From positions 1 through 57,648 of the forward strand of contig JABURT010000049.1 in the NCBI GenBank assembly GCA_014762495.1: a stretch of 57,648 nt of DNA. Direction: 5' to 3'. Below, piece after piece: positions 17,946 through 25,760 of this stretch (the first letter of the stretch is position 1; the number at the start of each line of letters is the position of its first letter). A program made the position numbers and the translations under genes. Below the pieces are notes generated by a model. It saw only the letters and a list, made by a program, of their open reading frames with translations, made no database searches and had not been told where the DNA came from. The DNA comes from Gammaproteobacteria bacterium (GTDB lineage: Bacteria; Pseudomonadota; Gammaproteobacteria; Thiohalospirales; Thiohalospiraceae).

Positions 17946-18443
17946 TCAGACGGGGTCGTCCAGTACCACGCGGATGAAACCCAGTTCCTCGTAGTTTCTG
18001 ATCTGCGCCGGACCCTCGGCCGCTACATCCACGTAATCGGCGAATTCCTCTGGCGTGACACCCTTCCATTCGGCATAGGTGCCACAAACGTGGACCGGGA
18101 TGTCATTATCGGCGACCAGGCTCTTTACCTGTTGGTGGACGTTGCTGTAATCATCCTGATAGCGTTTTTGCAGGGCAAACTGTTCGCTACCGTGGCTGAC
18201 CACGGCAATTGATAGATCGGGAAAACGCTGGCGTAATTGCTCGCTGAATTTCTTGACCCGAGGGATGGCCCAGGTCAGTCCGTCGCGTGAGGCGATGATT
18301 TCGAAGACCACACCCTCCGGCGCCTCCTGCATTTGCAAAATGGAACGCACATCGTCCTCGTCCCCTGCGCTGACGACGCCAAGATTCAGGCCGGTGATGA
18401 AGGTAACAATAAGCAGGGTGAATAGACTCTTTTTCATTGTCAT
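17946..18443 (-). CDS. DsrE/F-like periplasmic protein
   Basis: 165 aa with signal sequence (MKKSLFTLLIVTFITGLNLGVVSAG), so exported. The mature protein has the DsrE-fold pattern: VVFEIIASRDGLTWAIPRVKKF, then LSIAVVSHGSEQFAL, SLVADNDIPVHVCGTYAEWKG. The single cysteine in VHVCGTYAEW is at the position of the conserved Cys in DsrE-like proteins that can carry sulfur. The start may be ATG 18443 or 18437. Periplasmic DsrE-like proteins are frequent in sulfur oxidisers, but its role here is unknown. It stands alone, divergent from the kinase gene. Confidence 0.78.
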   Translation of the reverse strand: MTMKKSLFTLLIVTFITGLNLGVVSAGDEDDVRSILQMQEAPEGVVFEIIASRDGLTWAIPRVKKFSEQLRQRFPDLSIAVVSHGSEQFALQKRYQDDYSNVHQQVKSLVADNDIPVHVCGTYAEWKGVTPEEFADYVDVAAEGPAQIRNYEELGFIRVVLDDPV

Positions 18444-18527
18444 TGTGATCCGTTGTCAGGATGGTTTCTTGTTATGGGTTTCGATGTATAAGATGTAGAG
18501 AAGTTCATTCCTTGTCGAGCCAGTTTC

Positions 18528-19967
18528 ATGTCGAGTCCATCACAAAACGCACTCTATCTTGCCCTCGACCAGGGCGGCCATGGCAGTCGCGCCATTGTCT
18601 TCGACGCGCGCGGAAAAAAGCGGGTCGAGTCCCACTGCTCCGTCGAATCACGGGTCGAGGGCGAGCGGGTGGAGCTGGAGGCCGAGGCCCTGGTGGCCAG
18701 CCTGATAGAGAGTGCCGAGTCGGCCTGCCGTCAGCTCGGTGAGGCGCGTCACCAAATTGAGGCCGTAGGCCTGGCGACTCAGCGCTCCAACATCGCCTGT
18801 TGGGCGCGAGACACGGGCGAGCCACTCTCACCGATCATCAGTTGGCAGGATCGACGCGCGCCAGATAAATTAAAAGGGCTCGACCATCAAACCGTACATG
18901 ACGCCACCGGACTATTCCCCAACCCCCATTACGGCGCCAGCAAGATGGCCTGGTGCCTGCAACACCTGGAGTCGGTGCAGGCGGCGGCGGAGGGCGGCGG
19001 CCTGATGCTGGGGCCCATGGCGAGTTACCTCGCCGCGCGTCTGACCGGGGCCCCGGCCCTGGCCGACCCGGCCAATGCCTCGCGTACCCTGTTATGGAAC
19101 ATCCATTCACGGGATTGGGATGCCGAGCTGTGCCGACACTTTTCGATCGAACGCTCATGGTTACCCGCCTGCACCGACTCCCGCGCCGAGTTCGGCCAGA
19201 TATCGATACTGGACCTGGCCTTGCCCTTGCGCGTGGTGACCGGCGATCTCTCGGCGGCGGCCTTCGCGCGGGGGCGGCCCGATCCCGACACGGCCTATGT
19301 CACCGTCGGCACCGGTGGCTTTGTGCAACGGCTGACACGCCAGCTGGTCGATGGTGCCGAGCGCCTGCTCAATGGCATGGTCTGGGCCGATGGCGAAGAT
19401 ACCTGGTATAGCCTGGAGGGGACCGTCAACGGTGCCGGCAGCGCGCTGAGCTGGCTGGCGCGTGAACAAGGGGTCGAGGAGGCGACCATCACCCGCCAAT
19501 TGGCCACATGGTGTGATGACATCGAGCCCGAGTCGGTCTTTCTCAACGGCGTATCGGGCCTGGGCTCGCCTTATTGGCGGGGGGATTTCCCATCTCGCTT
19601 TGTGGACGGAGGCGATCTGTCCGAGCGTGCCGTGGCGGTGGTGGAGAGTATCGTCTTCCTGCTGGTGGACAATCTTCGAGCCATGGACGAGGTGATGCCA
19701 CCGGCCCAGTCGCTTGTCATCGGTGGCGGGCTCTCACAAGTGGACGGCTTCTGTCAGCGTCTGGCCGACCTTGCTAGGGTCCCGGTACGTCGCAGTGGCG
19801 AGCGCGAGGGCACGGCCAAGGGGCTGGCCTGCCTGCTGGCCGGACAGCCCGAGGCATGGCAAAGTGTGGACAGCACCCGTTTCGAGCCGGGCCAGGGGGA
19901 GGGAATTCGGCGTCGCTACCGCCGCTGGCGGGAGCAAATGGACCGTGCCCTGGCGGAGTCGGCTTGA
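18528..19967 (+). CDS. FGGY-family carbohydrate kinase, glycerol-kinase-like
   Basis: 479 aa. N-terminal LALDQGGHGSRAIVFD is the FGGY phosphate-1 motif (GlpK has LDQGTTSSRA). GLATQRSNIACW corresponds to GlpK N-Q-R-E-T-T, but the glycerol-contacting Glu is Ser here, and the GD-QQ pair is GD-LS (VTGDLSAAAF). The adenosine motif LVIGGGLSQVDGFCQRLAD is present. So the fold is clear while glycerol as substrate is uncertain. It is followed by a glycerophosphodiesterase, an FAD glycerol-3-phosphate dehydrogenase and a thioesterase. That supports a three-carbon polyol or glycerol-phosphate substrate. Confidence 0.85.
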   Translation: MSSPSQNALYLALDQGGHGSRAIVFDARGKKRVESHCSVESRVEGERVELEAEALVASLIESAESACRQLGEARHQIEAVGLATQRSNIACWARDTGEPLSPIISWQDRRAPDKLKGLDHQTVHDATGLFPNPHYGASKMAWCLQHLESVQAAAEGGGLMLGPMASYLAARLTGAPALADPANASRTLLWNIHSRDWDAELCRHFSIERSWLPACTDSRAEFGQISILDLALPLRVVTGDLSAAAFARGRPDPDTAYVTVGTGGFVQRLTRQLVDGAERLLNGMVWADGEDTWYSLEGTVNGAGSALSWLAREQGVEEATITRQLATWCDDIEPESVFLNGVSGLGSPYWRGDFPSRFVDGGDLSERAVAVVESIVFLLVDNLRAMDEVMPPAQSLVIGGGLSQVDGFCQRLADLARVPVRRSGEREGTAKGLACLLAGQPEAWQSVDSTRFEPGQGEGIRRRYRRWREQMDRALAESA

Positions 19968-19989
19968 ACCAGGGGAAAGGGAGACACCC

Positions 19990-20733
19990 ATGCGCTTTAA
20001 TCTAGTGGCCCACCGCGGATACAGCGAGGCCTATCCGGAAAATACCCTGGAATCGGTGGGCGCCGCCATTGAATGCGGTGCCACCGCAGTGGAGTTCGAT
20101 ATTCAGCTCACGGCCGACCATGTCCCGGTAGTCTGTCACGATGACAGTCTCAAACGAACCGGCGAGACCCGGCAGAGCATCCTCGACAGTCGCTATGCAG
20201 AGATAGAGGGTGCGGTGGTCGGTGAGTCACGACGTTTCGGCGATCGGTTTGAAGGCGTCCGTCTGCCCAGCCTGGCGCAGATGGTGGAGCGCCTGCTGTC
20301 TTACCCGCGGGTAACCGTGTTCGCCGAGATCAAGCTCGAGACCATGCAGCGCTTTGATTTTGAGGCGGTGACGGCATCCATCCTGCCCGTACTCGCCCCC
20401 TTGCAGGGGCGTTGCGTACTCATCTCCGATGACCTGGACGGTTTGTTGCATCTGCGCGAGCAGGGCGATTTTCCGATTGGATGGATCATCCATCGCTGGA
20501 CCACAAAGGACAGGCAACAGGCCGAGTCGGCCACTCCCGATTATCTGGTGGTCAATCACAAATACCTGCCCGATGTGACCGAACCCTTGTGGCCTGGCCC
20601 CTGGCAATGGGTCGTCTACCATACCGACGACCCGGACAAGGCCCGTTCACTCAATAACATGGGCGTCGAGTATGTCGAGACCAATGACATCTGTCCCATG
20701 CTCGAGGTCCTGGGCGGGGAGCTGGTGCCATGA
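19990..20733 (+). CDS. Glycerophosphodiester phosphodiesterase, cytoplasmic UgpQ type
   Basis: 247 aa from ATG 19990 with GGGAAAGGGAGA upstream; the longer open frame to 19714 overlaps the kinase and is rejected. GDPD motifs are intact: VAHRGYSEAYPENTLES (general acid His and metal Glu), VEFDIQLTADHVPVVCHDDSLKRTG (metal Glu/Asp and second His) and FAEIKLE. No signal peptide, so it acts in the cytoplasm and yields glycerol-3-phosphate. Its stop overlaps the dehydrogenase ATG by four bases. Confidence 0.92.
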   Translation: MRFNLVAHRGYSEAYPENTLESVGAAIECGATAVEFDIQLTADHVPVVCHDDSLKRTGETRQSILDSRYAEIEGAVVGESRRFGDRFEGVRLPSLAQMVERLLSYPRVTVFAEIKLETMQRFDFEAVTASILPVLAPLQGRCVLISDDLDGLLHLREQGDFPIGWIIHRWTTKDRQQAESATPDYLVVNHKYLPDVTEPLWPGPWQWVVYHTDDPDKARSLNNMGVEYVETNDICPMLEVLGGELVP

Positions 20734-21890
20734 GATACGACCTGGTTGTCATCGGAGGCGGCATTCACGGCGTCGGCGTGGCCCAGGCCGCTGCCGCGGC
20801 GGGTCATCGATGCCTGTTGCTGGAGCGCCAGACACTGGCCCATGGCAGTTCCAGTCGTTCCAGCAAGTTGATCCACGGCGGTTTGCGTTACCTGGAGAGT
20901 TATCAGTTTGCACTGGTGCGCGAATGCCTGAAGGAACGCCAGCGACTCGCCAAACTGGCGCCGGAGCTGGTGCGTATCGAGCCCTTTCATATCCCGGTCT
21001 ACGCGCACACGCGTCGTCGGCCCTGGCTCATTGCCACGGGACTGGGACTCTATTCATTACTGGGGGGGCTGCAGACTGACAGTCGCTTTCACAGGCTCGC
21101 GCGTCGCGAATGGGCCGGCCTTGATGGTCTGGATGAACAGGGACTGCAAGCGGTATTTCGTTACTACGATGGTAAAACTGACGATGCCGCGCTGACCCGT
21201 GCGGTGATGGCCAGCGCCATTGAACTGGGGGCCGAACTTGAACTCGGTGCCGATTTCGAAGCAGCCGAGGTGGAGCCCGACAGGGTCAGCCTGCGTTATC
21301 GCGTGAACGGCGAGACCCGGTGGGTCGAGACCGACGCGCTGGTCAATGCCACCGGCCCCTGGGTCAATGACTGCCTGGCTCGCATGACACCCAGTCAGCC
21401 GTCGCAGGCCATAGACTGGGTGCAGGGGGCTCACCTGGTTTTGGAGACCCACTTGTCGGCGGGCAGTTACTACCTGGAAGCCCCGCAGGATGGCCGTGCG
21501 GTCTTTGTCCTGCCGTGGAAGGGAAAGACCCTGGTGGGGACTACCGAGACGGCCTATTCAGGCGATCCCGAGCAAGTGGCACCCCTGGCAGAGGAGCGAG
21601 ACTATCTGCGCGAGGTGCTCGGCCACTATTTCCCGCAACTGGCCAGCGTTCAGGAGGTGGAGGCCTTCGCCGGTCTGCGTGTCCTGCCGCGGGATGAGAC
21701 CGATCATTTCTCGCGTCCGCGCGATACCCGGCTTCATCTATCGCACCCACGTGTGCTCACGCTCTATGGCGGCAAGCTGACCACCTACCGGCTGACCGCG
21801 GACAAGGTCATGCGCCGCTTGGGGCCCCAGTTGCCGCCGCGGCATCGTCTGGCGAAGACCGAAACACTTGCACTTAAGCCTGCGCAATAG
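20730..21890 (+). CDS. FAD-dependent glycerol-3-phosphate dehydrogenase, short form
   Basis: 386 aa. Dinucleotide motif VIGGGIHGVGVAQAAAAAGH near the N-terminus, and the GlpD motif SSRSSKLIHGGLRYLE. The substrate-domain features ALVNATGPWVND, KGKTLVGTTETAYSGDP and the LYGGKLTTYR motif are all present. E. coli GlpD is about 500 aa; this one stops just after the GKLTTYR segment, so it lacks the C-terminal helical cap domain. It resembles short GlpD/GlpA-like enzymes rather than a truncated pseudogene, because the downstream gene follows after eight bases. Expected to oxidise G3P to DHAP at the membrane. Confidence 0.88.
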   Translation: MRYDLVVIGGGIHGVGVAQAAAAAGHRCLLLERQTLAHGSSSRSSKLIHGGLRYLESYQFALVRECLKERQRLAKLAPELVRIEPFHIPVYAHTRRRPWLIATGLGLYSLLGGLQTDSRFHRLARREWAGLDGLDEQGLQAVFRYYDGKTDDAALTRAVMASAIELGAELELGADFEAAEVEPDRVSLRYRVNGETRWVETDALVNATGPWVNDCLARMTPSQPSQAIDWVQGAHLVLETHLSAGSYYLEAPQDGRAVFVLPWKGKTLVGTTETAYSGDPEQVAPLAEERDYLREVLGHYFPQLASVQEVEAFAGLRVLPRDETDHFSRPRDTRLHLSHPRVLTLYGGKLTTYRLTADKVMRRLGPQLPPRHRLAKTETLALKPAQ

Positions 21891-21898
21891 GAGGGCGT

Positions 21899-22420
21899 AT
21901 GAATTTATTGATTCGATTGTTCAGGGTGCTGTTTTGCAGCCTGTGCCGATCGCGCATGGACCCACTGGATGTTTCGGTCGTGAACTTTCGGGTCTGGCCC
22001 AATGACCTTGATATCAACGGTCACATGAACAATGGCCGCTACCTCACCATCATGGACCTGGGGCGGCTCGATTTTGTTTTTCGCGCCGGCCTCGGTAAGT
22101 ACATCATGAGACGCAGCTGGATGCCGCTCGTGGCCTCGGCCAAGATCCGGTTTCGTCGTTCCCTGTCGCCGTTTCAAAAATACCAGTTGCACACGCGCCT
22201 GCTGTGCTGGGACGACAAGTGGTTCATCATCGAACAGCATTTCATGGTCAATGATCGAGCGGTGGCGGTGGCCCATGTGAAGGGCCTGTTTCGATCACGG
22301 CGCGGCAATGTGCCGCCGTCCGATGTCCTGCTCAAAGTGGGTCATACCCTGGAGTCACCGCCCATTCCCGAGTTCATCCGGCTGTGGATGGATGCCGAGG
22401 AGGCCCACGTCATCGATTAA
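21899..22420 (+). CDS. Hotdog-fold acyl-CoA thioesterase (4HBT family)
   Basis: 173 aa. The hotdog active-site signature VWPNDLDINGHMNNGRYLTIMDLGR (quoted in parts: NDLDINGHMNN and YLTIMDLGR) is at residues about 38-60. An N-terminal hydrophobic stretch (NLLIRLFRVLFCSLC) could associate with the membrane, as in THEM6-like proteins. It starts eight bases after the dehydrogenase, with GGAGG just upstream, and is probably in the same operon. Substrate is likely a long or branched acyl-CoA, but that is family inference. Confidence 0.85.
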   Translation: MNLLIRLFRVLFCSLCRSRMDPLDVSVVNFRVWPNDLDINGHMNNGRYLTIMDLGRLDFVFRAGLGKYIMRRSWMPLVASAKIRFRRSLSPFQKYQLHTRLLCWDDKWFIIEQHFMVNDRAVAVAHVKGLFRSRRGNVPPSDVLLKVGHTLESPPIPEFIRLWMDAEEAHVID

Positions 22421-22629
22421 GCACACCCGTGTAATATCAGTTAATAATTATGATCTGATTTATTCTCGATTATGGCGTCATAAATTTCCCTGTTAATTTT
22501 TCCCCGCGAGAGTGTTGTATAGTGGCCCATTACAAAAATTAATCACTTGGCGAACCACGCATTCGCCGGCTGTAAAGGTTGATAACAACAAGCCTTCCCA
22601 AAGGGGACGCAAGAGCGAGGACGATTTCT

Positions 22630-23814
22630 ATGATCAAACCAATCGGTAGTAACGAACTGCAACCGCGCTTCGTCTATGACGTGGCCGAACACGACAAGTT
22701 GAGCAAGGAAGCCGAATCGCTTCCCTCTGTTGTCATCAGCTCGCAGGCGGCGGGTAATGCCGTGATGATGGGTGCAGGCTATTTTAATCCCTTAAAGGGC
22801 TATATGAACGTCGCCGATGCCATGGGCGCGGCCGAGAAGATGACCCTCACCGATGGCTCTTTCTTCCCGGTACCGGTGATGTGCCTGCTGGAAAGTGTGG
22901 ATGCCATTAAGGATGCCAAGCGCATCGCCCTGCGTGATCCCAATGTCGAGGGCCAGCCGGTTCTGGCGGTGATGGATGTCGAGGCCATCGAAGAGGTCTC
23001 GGACGCACAGATGAAGACCATGACACAAAAGGTCTATCGCACCGAAGACATGGAACACCCCGGTGTCGCCGCCTTCAATAGCCAGGGACGCTTCGCCGTC
23101 TCCGGTCCCATCCAGGTCCTCAATTTCAGTTACTTCCTCGATGAGTTCCCCGATACCTTCCGCACCGCGGTGGAGATCCGCAACGAGATCACCGAGCGCG
23201 GCTGGAACAAGGTGGTGGCGTTCCAGACCCGTAACCCCATGCACCTGGCGCATGAGGAACTCTGCCACATGGCCATGGAACGTCTCGGCTGCGACGGCCT
23301 GGTGATCCACATGCTGCTGGGCAAGCTCAAGCCCGGCGATATCCCGGCCCCGGTGCGTGATGCCGCTATCCGCAAGATGGTAGAGCTCTACTTCCCACCC
23401 AACTCCGCCATGGTCACCGGTTACGGCTTCGACATGCTCTATGCCGGTCCCCGCGAGGCCGTGCTGCATGCCTACTTCCGTCAGAATATGGGTGCCAGCT
23501 ACTTCATCGTCGGCCGTGACCACGCCGGAGTGGGCGACTACTACGGCGCCTTTGACGCCCAGACCATCTTCGAGGAAGAGGTGCCCAAGGGCGCGCTGGA
23601 GATCGAGATATTTATGGCCGACCATACGGCCTGGTCGAAGAAGCTCAACAAGGTGGTGATGATGCGCGAGGCACCGGACCATACCAAGGAAGACTTTATC
23701 CTGCTCTCGGGCACCAAGGTGCGTGAAATGCTGGGTAATGGTGAGGCACCACCACCTGAGTTTTCACGTCCCGAGGTAGCGAAGATTCTCATCGATTACT
23801 ATCAAAGTCTGTAA
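22630..23814 (+). CDS. sat: Sulfate adenylyltransferase, dissimilatory homo-oligomeric type
   Basis: 394 aa. Converts APS and pyrophosphate to ATP and sulfate in sulfur oxidisers, the last step of the reverse APS route. ATP-sulfurylase motifs are clear: QTRNPMHLAHE (the HxxH-type nucleotide site), GRDHAGVGDYYGAFDAQ, and the C-terminal LSGTKVREML. The start ATG 22630 (MIKPIGSNELQPRF) agrees with sat N-termini; the upstream extension to 22579 is unlikely. A TATAGT hexamer lies at 22518-22523, about 105 bases upstream of the start and possibly its -10. It has its own terminator and precedes aprMBA after an AT-rich gap. Confidence 0.96.
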   Translation: MIKPIGSNELQPRFVYDVAEHDKLSKEAESLPSVVISSQAAGNAVMMGAGYFNPLKGYMNVADAMGAAEKMTLTDGSFFPVPVMCLLESVDAIKDAKRIALRDPNVEGQPVLAVMDVEAIEEVSDAQMKTMTQKVYRTEDMEHPGVAAFNSQGRFAVSGPIQVLNFSYFLDEFPDTFRTAVEIRNEITERGWNKVVAFQTRNPMHLAHEELCHMAMERLGCDGLVIHMLLGKLKPGDIPAPVRDAAIRKMVELYFPPNSAMVTGYGFDMLYAGPREAVLHAYFRQNMGASYFIVGRDHAGVGDYYGAFDAQTIFEEEVPKGALEIEIFMADHTAWSKKLNKVVMMREAPDHTKEDFILLSGTKVREMLGNGEAPPPEFSRPEVAKILIDYYQSL

Positions 23815-23845
23815 TCAACGAATCAAGCGAATGATTGAGACCTCC

Positions 23846-23887
23846 ACCCGCTTGTCGCCTGTCGGCAAGCGGGTGTTTTATTTTTTT
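23846..23887 (+). terminator. Rho-independent terminator of sat
   Basis: ACCCGCTTG / CAAGCGGGT stem (23846-23874) followed by GTTTTATTTTTTT. Thirty bases after the sat stop. Confidence 0.88.
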
Positions 23888-24413
23888 ACCTATTAGTATT
23901 TTCTAACATTCTTGCGGGCATCAGTGATACATGTGACGAATGTGGTTCAAGTTGATGTTTTTCATACAACTTGCACGACAGGCACTTGCGTCATGTTTCG
24001 CATCTATAAATTACGTTTATGCATGTGAATGTAATTCTAGGGAGTTTGATAGGAAAAAGGTCTTTATTCATGAATCAAAACTCGTTAAGTTTAGGCGCGT
24101 AAGGAAATAAGTATATTAGGCAAAAAATAAATCAAGCCTATATAAGAAAAAACTAATAGAAAGATGTGGGGATGGAGTCAGTCAAATCAATGCAGACCTG
24201 CCCGACCTATATCCAATAAATACCGGACATTGTGACTTCTTTAGTGAATGAACAATGAAGCAGTATTTTCACATTAACTATAAAAGTCACTTTAGCGATA
24301 AATTACATTAGTCAGGTTTGTTTATTACAAAAAATGATTAATTAGATGTAATTATCAGAATGATTAATAATCGCTAAAAATATAAATACTACCTTAAGGA
24401 GGTCAGCTTAATC
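23888..24413. other. AT-rich 526-bp gap upstream of aprM; no gene seen
   Basis: No open frame with coding character on either strand. The DNA is much more AT-rich than its neighbours and contains runs such as ATTATAAT-like and TATATAAG. It ends in a perfect AAGGAGG Shine-Dalgarno site at about 24396. It must hold the promoter and any control sites of the apr operon. I cannot place a promoter with confidence. Confidence 0.6.
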
Positions 24414-25253
24414 ATGATTACCAGCAACCCCTTCTCTGAACTCACAGCAATGATATCTGCCGAGGTCATGCAGGGTTACATCGTATTGATGTTCATCCTG
24501 GTTGTTCTGGGCACAGTGCTGGATATGATGCACAAGAAAAGTGCCAAATACTTTTTCGAGAATTCGCAAAAGTCCAAGGCAGCTGCCACCAGAACCGTGG
24601 GTGGAGGCGAAAAAATTGGACTGCTGATTAAGACAGTATTGAGCGAAGTCATCACATCCTCTGAGTTCTGCTATACACCTCGTAGAATTTCGCACCTCCT
24701 GACCATGTACGGCTTCATCCTTTTCGTTGTGACCACCGTCATGATGATCTTTGGCGCAGACACCTCTTCCGGTACCGTACCGATGTTGTGGCATCTGGGC
24801 GCTCTGATGCTGGCCGTAGGCGGATACTGGTTCTGGTTCTTCATTCGAGTGGATGTGGCGGCAGAAGGTATCAAGTGGTATGAGTTCCGCCAGGCCGATA
24901 TCTTCATCGTTTCACTGTTGCTGATGTCGACCTTCGCGCTGATCTGGTCCTACACGCAGTCAAACGGTGTCGCCGGTTGGGATACACTGTTCTTCGTGTT
25001 GTTCATCATTTCCAGCACCGCGCTGTTCAGCACCGTGTTGTGGTCCAAGTTTGCCCACATGTTCTTCAAGCCCGCCGCGGCCTTCCAGAAGCGTGTTATC
25101 AAGGCAGATGGTTCTCGTGAAAACCTGCCCGCTGACTACGATCTGACCGATCCCGCGGTACAGGCCAAGTTCCCTGATATTCCTGAATACATGGGTAAGA
25201 CCCCGGAAAACATGGGTCTGGGTATCAAGCGTGAAACACCACGCCATTACTAA
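24414..25253 (+). CDS. aprM: AprM, putative membrane anchor of adenylylsulfate reductase
   Basis: 279 aa with about five to six membrane spans (LMFILVVLGTVLDMM, ILFVVTTVMMIFGA, LGALMLAVGGYWFWFF, IFIVSLLLMSTFALIW, LFFVLFIISSTALFS). Histidines and hydrophilic loops resemble the heme-binding membrane subunits of Hdr/Qmo type. AprM is known from sulfur oxidisers that lack qmoABC, where it precedes aprBA and is thought to link the reductase to the quinone pool. No qmo genes are in the window, which fits. Strong Shine-Dalgarno AAGGAGG. 24 bases separate it from aprB. Confidence 0.9.
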   Translation: MITSNPFSELTAMISAEVMQGYIVLMFILVVLGTVLDMMHKKSAKYFFENSQKSKAAATRTVGGGEKIGLLIKTVLSEVITSSEFCYTPRRISHLLTMYGFILFVVTTVMMIFGADTSSGTVPMLWHLGALMLAVGGYWFWFFIRVDVAAEGIKWYEFRQADIFIVSLLLMSTFALIWSYTQSNGVAGWDTLFFVLFIISSTALFSTVLWSKFAHMFFKPAAAFQKRVIKADGSRENLPADYDLTDPAVQAKFPDIPEYMGKTPENMGLGIKRETPRHY

Positions 25254-25277
25254 TTCGCAAAAGAAGGAGAATAAAAG

Positions 25278-25760
25278 ATGCCAACTTTTGTATATATGAC
25301 GCGTTGTGATGGTTGTGGCCACTGCGTCGATATTTGTCCGTCAGACATTATGCACATCGACAAGGTTACTCGTCGTGCCTACAACATCGAACCGAATATG
25401 TGCTGGGAGTGCTACTCCTGCGTAAAGGCCTGCCCGATGAACGCCATTGACGTTCGCGGCTATGCGGACTTTGCCCCGCTGGGCCACTCGGTCCGCGTGA
25501 AGCGTGACGAGGAAAAGGGCGTTATCGCCTGGCGCATCAAGTTCCGTAACGGTAAGAAAGACATGGACCTGTTGGCGCCTATAACAACAAAGCCATGGGG
25601 CAAATTCATTCCCAAACTCTCAGAGGTCCAGGGGCCCACTCAGGAGCAGCGTGACAGCCAGTTGCTGTTTAACGAGCCCAAGTACATCCGCATGGATGAC
25701 GGCGGCTTGCATACGCTTGAGTCGAATGGCCTGAAAATGAAAGCAGGGGTGTACTACTAA
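25278..25760 (+). CDS. aprB: Adenylylsulfate reductase beta subunit
   Basis: 160-aa iron-sulfur subunit. Two ferredoxin-type cysteine motifs: CDGCGHCVDICP and CWECYSCVKACP, which bind two [4Fe-4S] clusters that pass electrons between AprA FAD and the membrane partner. The C-terminal tail (KFIPKLSEVQGPTQEQ...) wraps the alpha subunit in known structures. Starts with AAGAAGGAG upstream. The stop overlaps the aprA ATG (TAATG), a typical coupling. Confidence 0.96.
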   Translation: MPTFVYMTRCDGCGHCVDICPSDIMHIDKVTRRAYNIEPNMCWECYSCVKACPMNAIDVRGYADFAPLGHSVRVKRDEEKGVIAWRIKFRNGKKDMDLLAPITTKPWGKFIPKLSEVQGPTQEQRDSQLLFNEPKYIRMDDGGLHTLESNGLKMKAGVYY

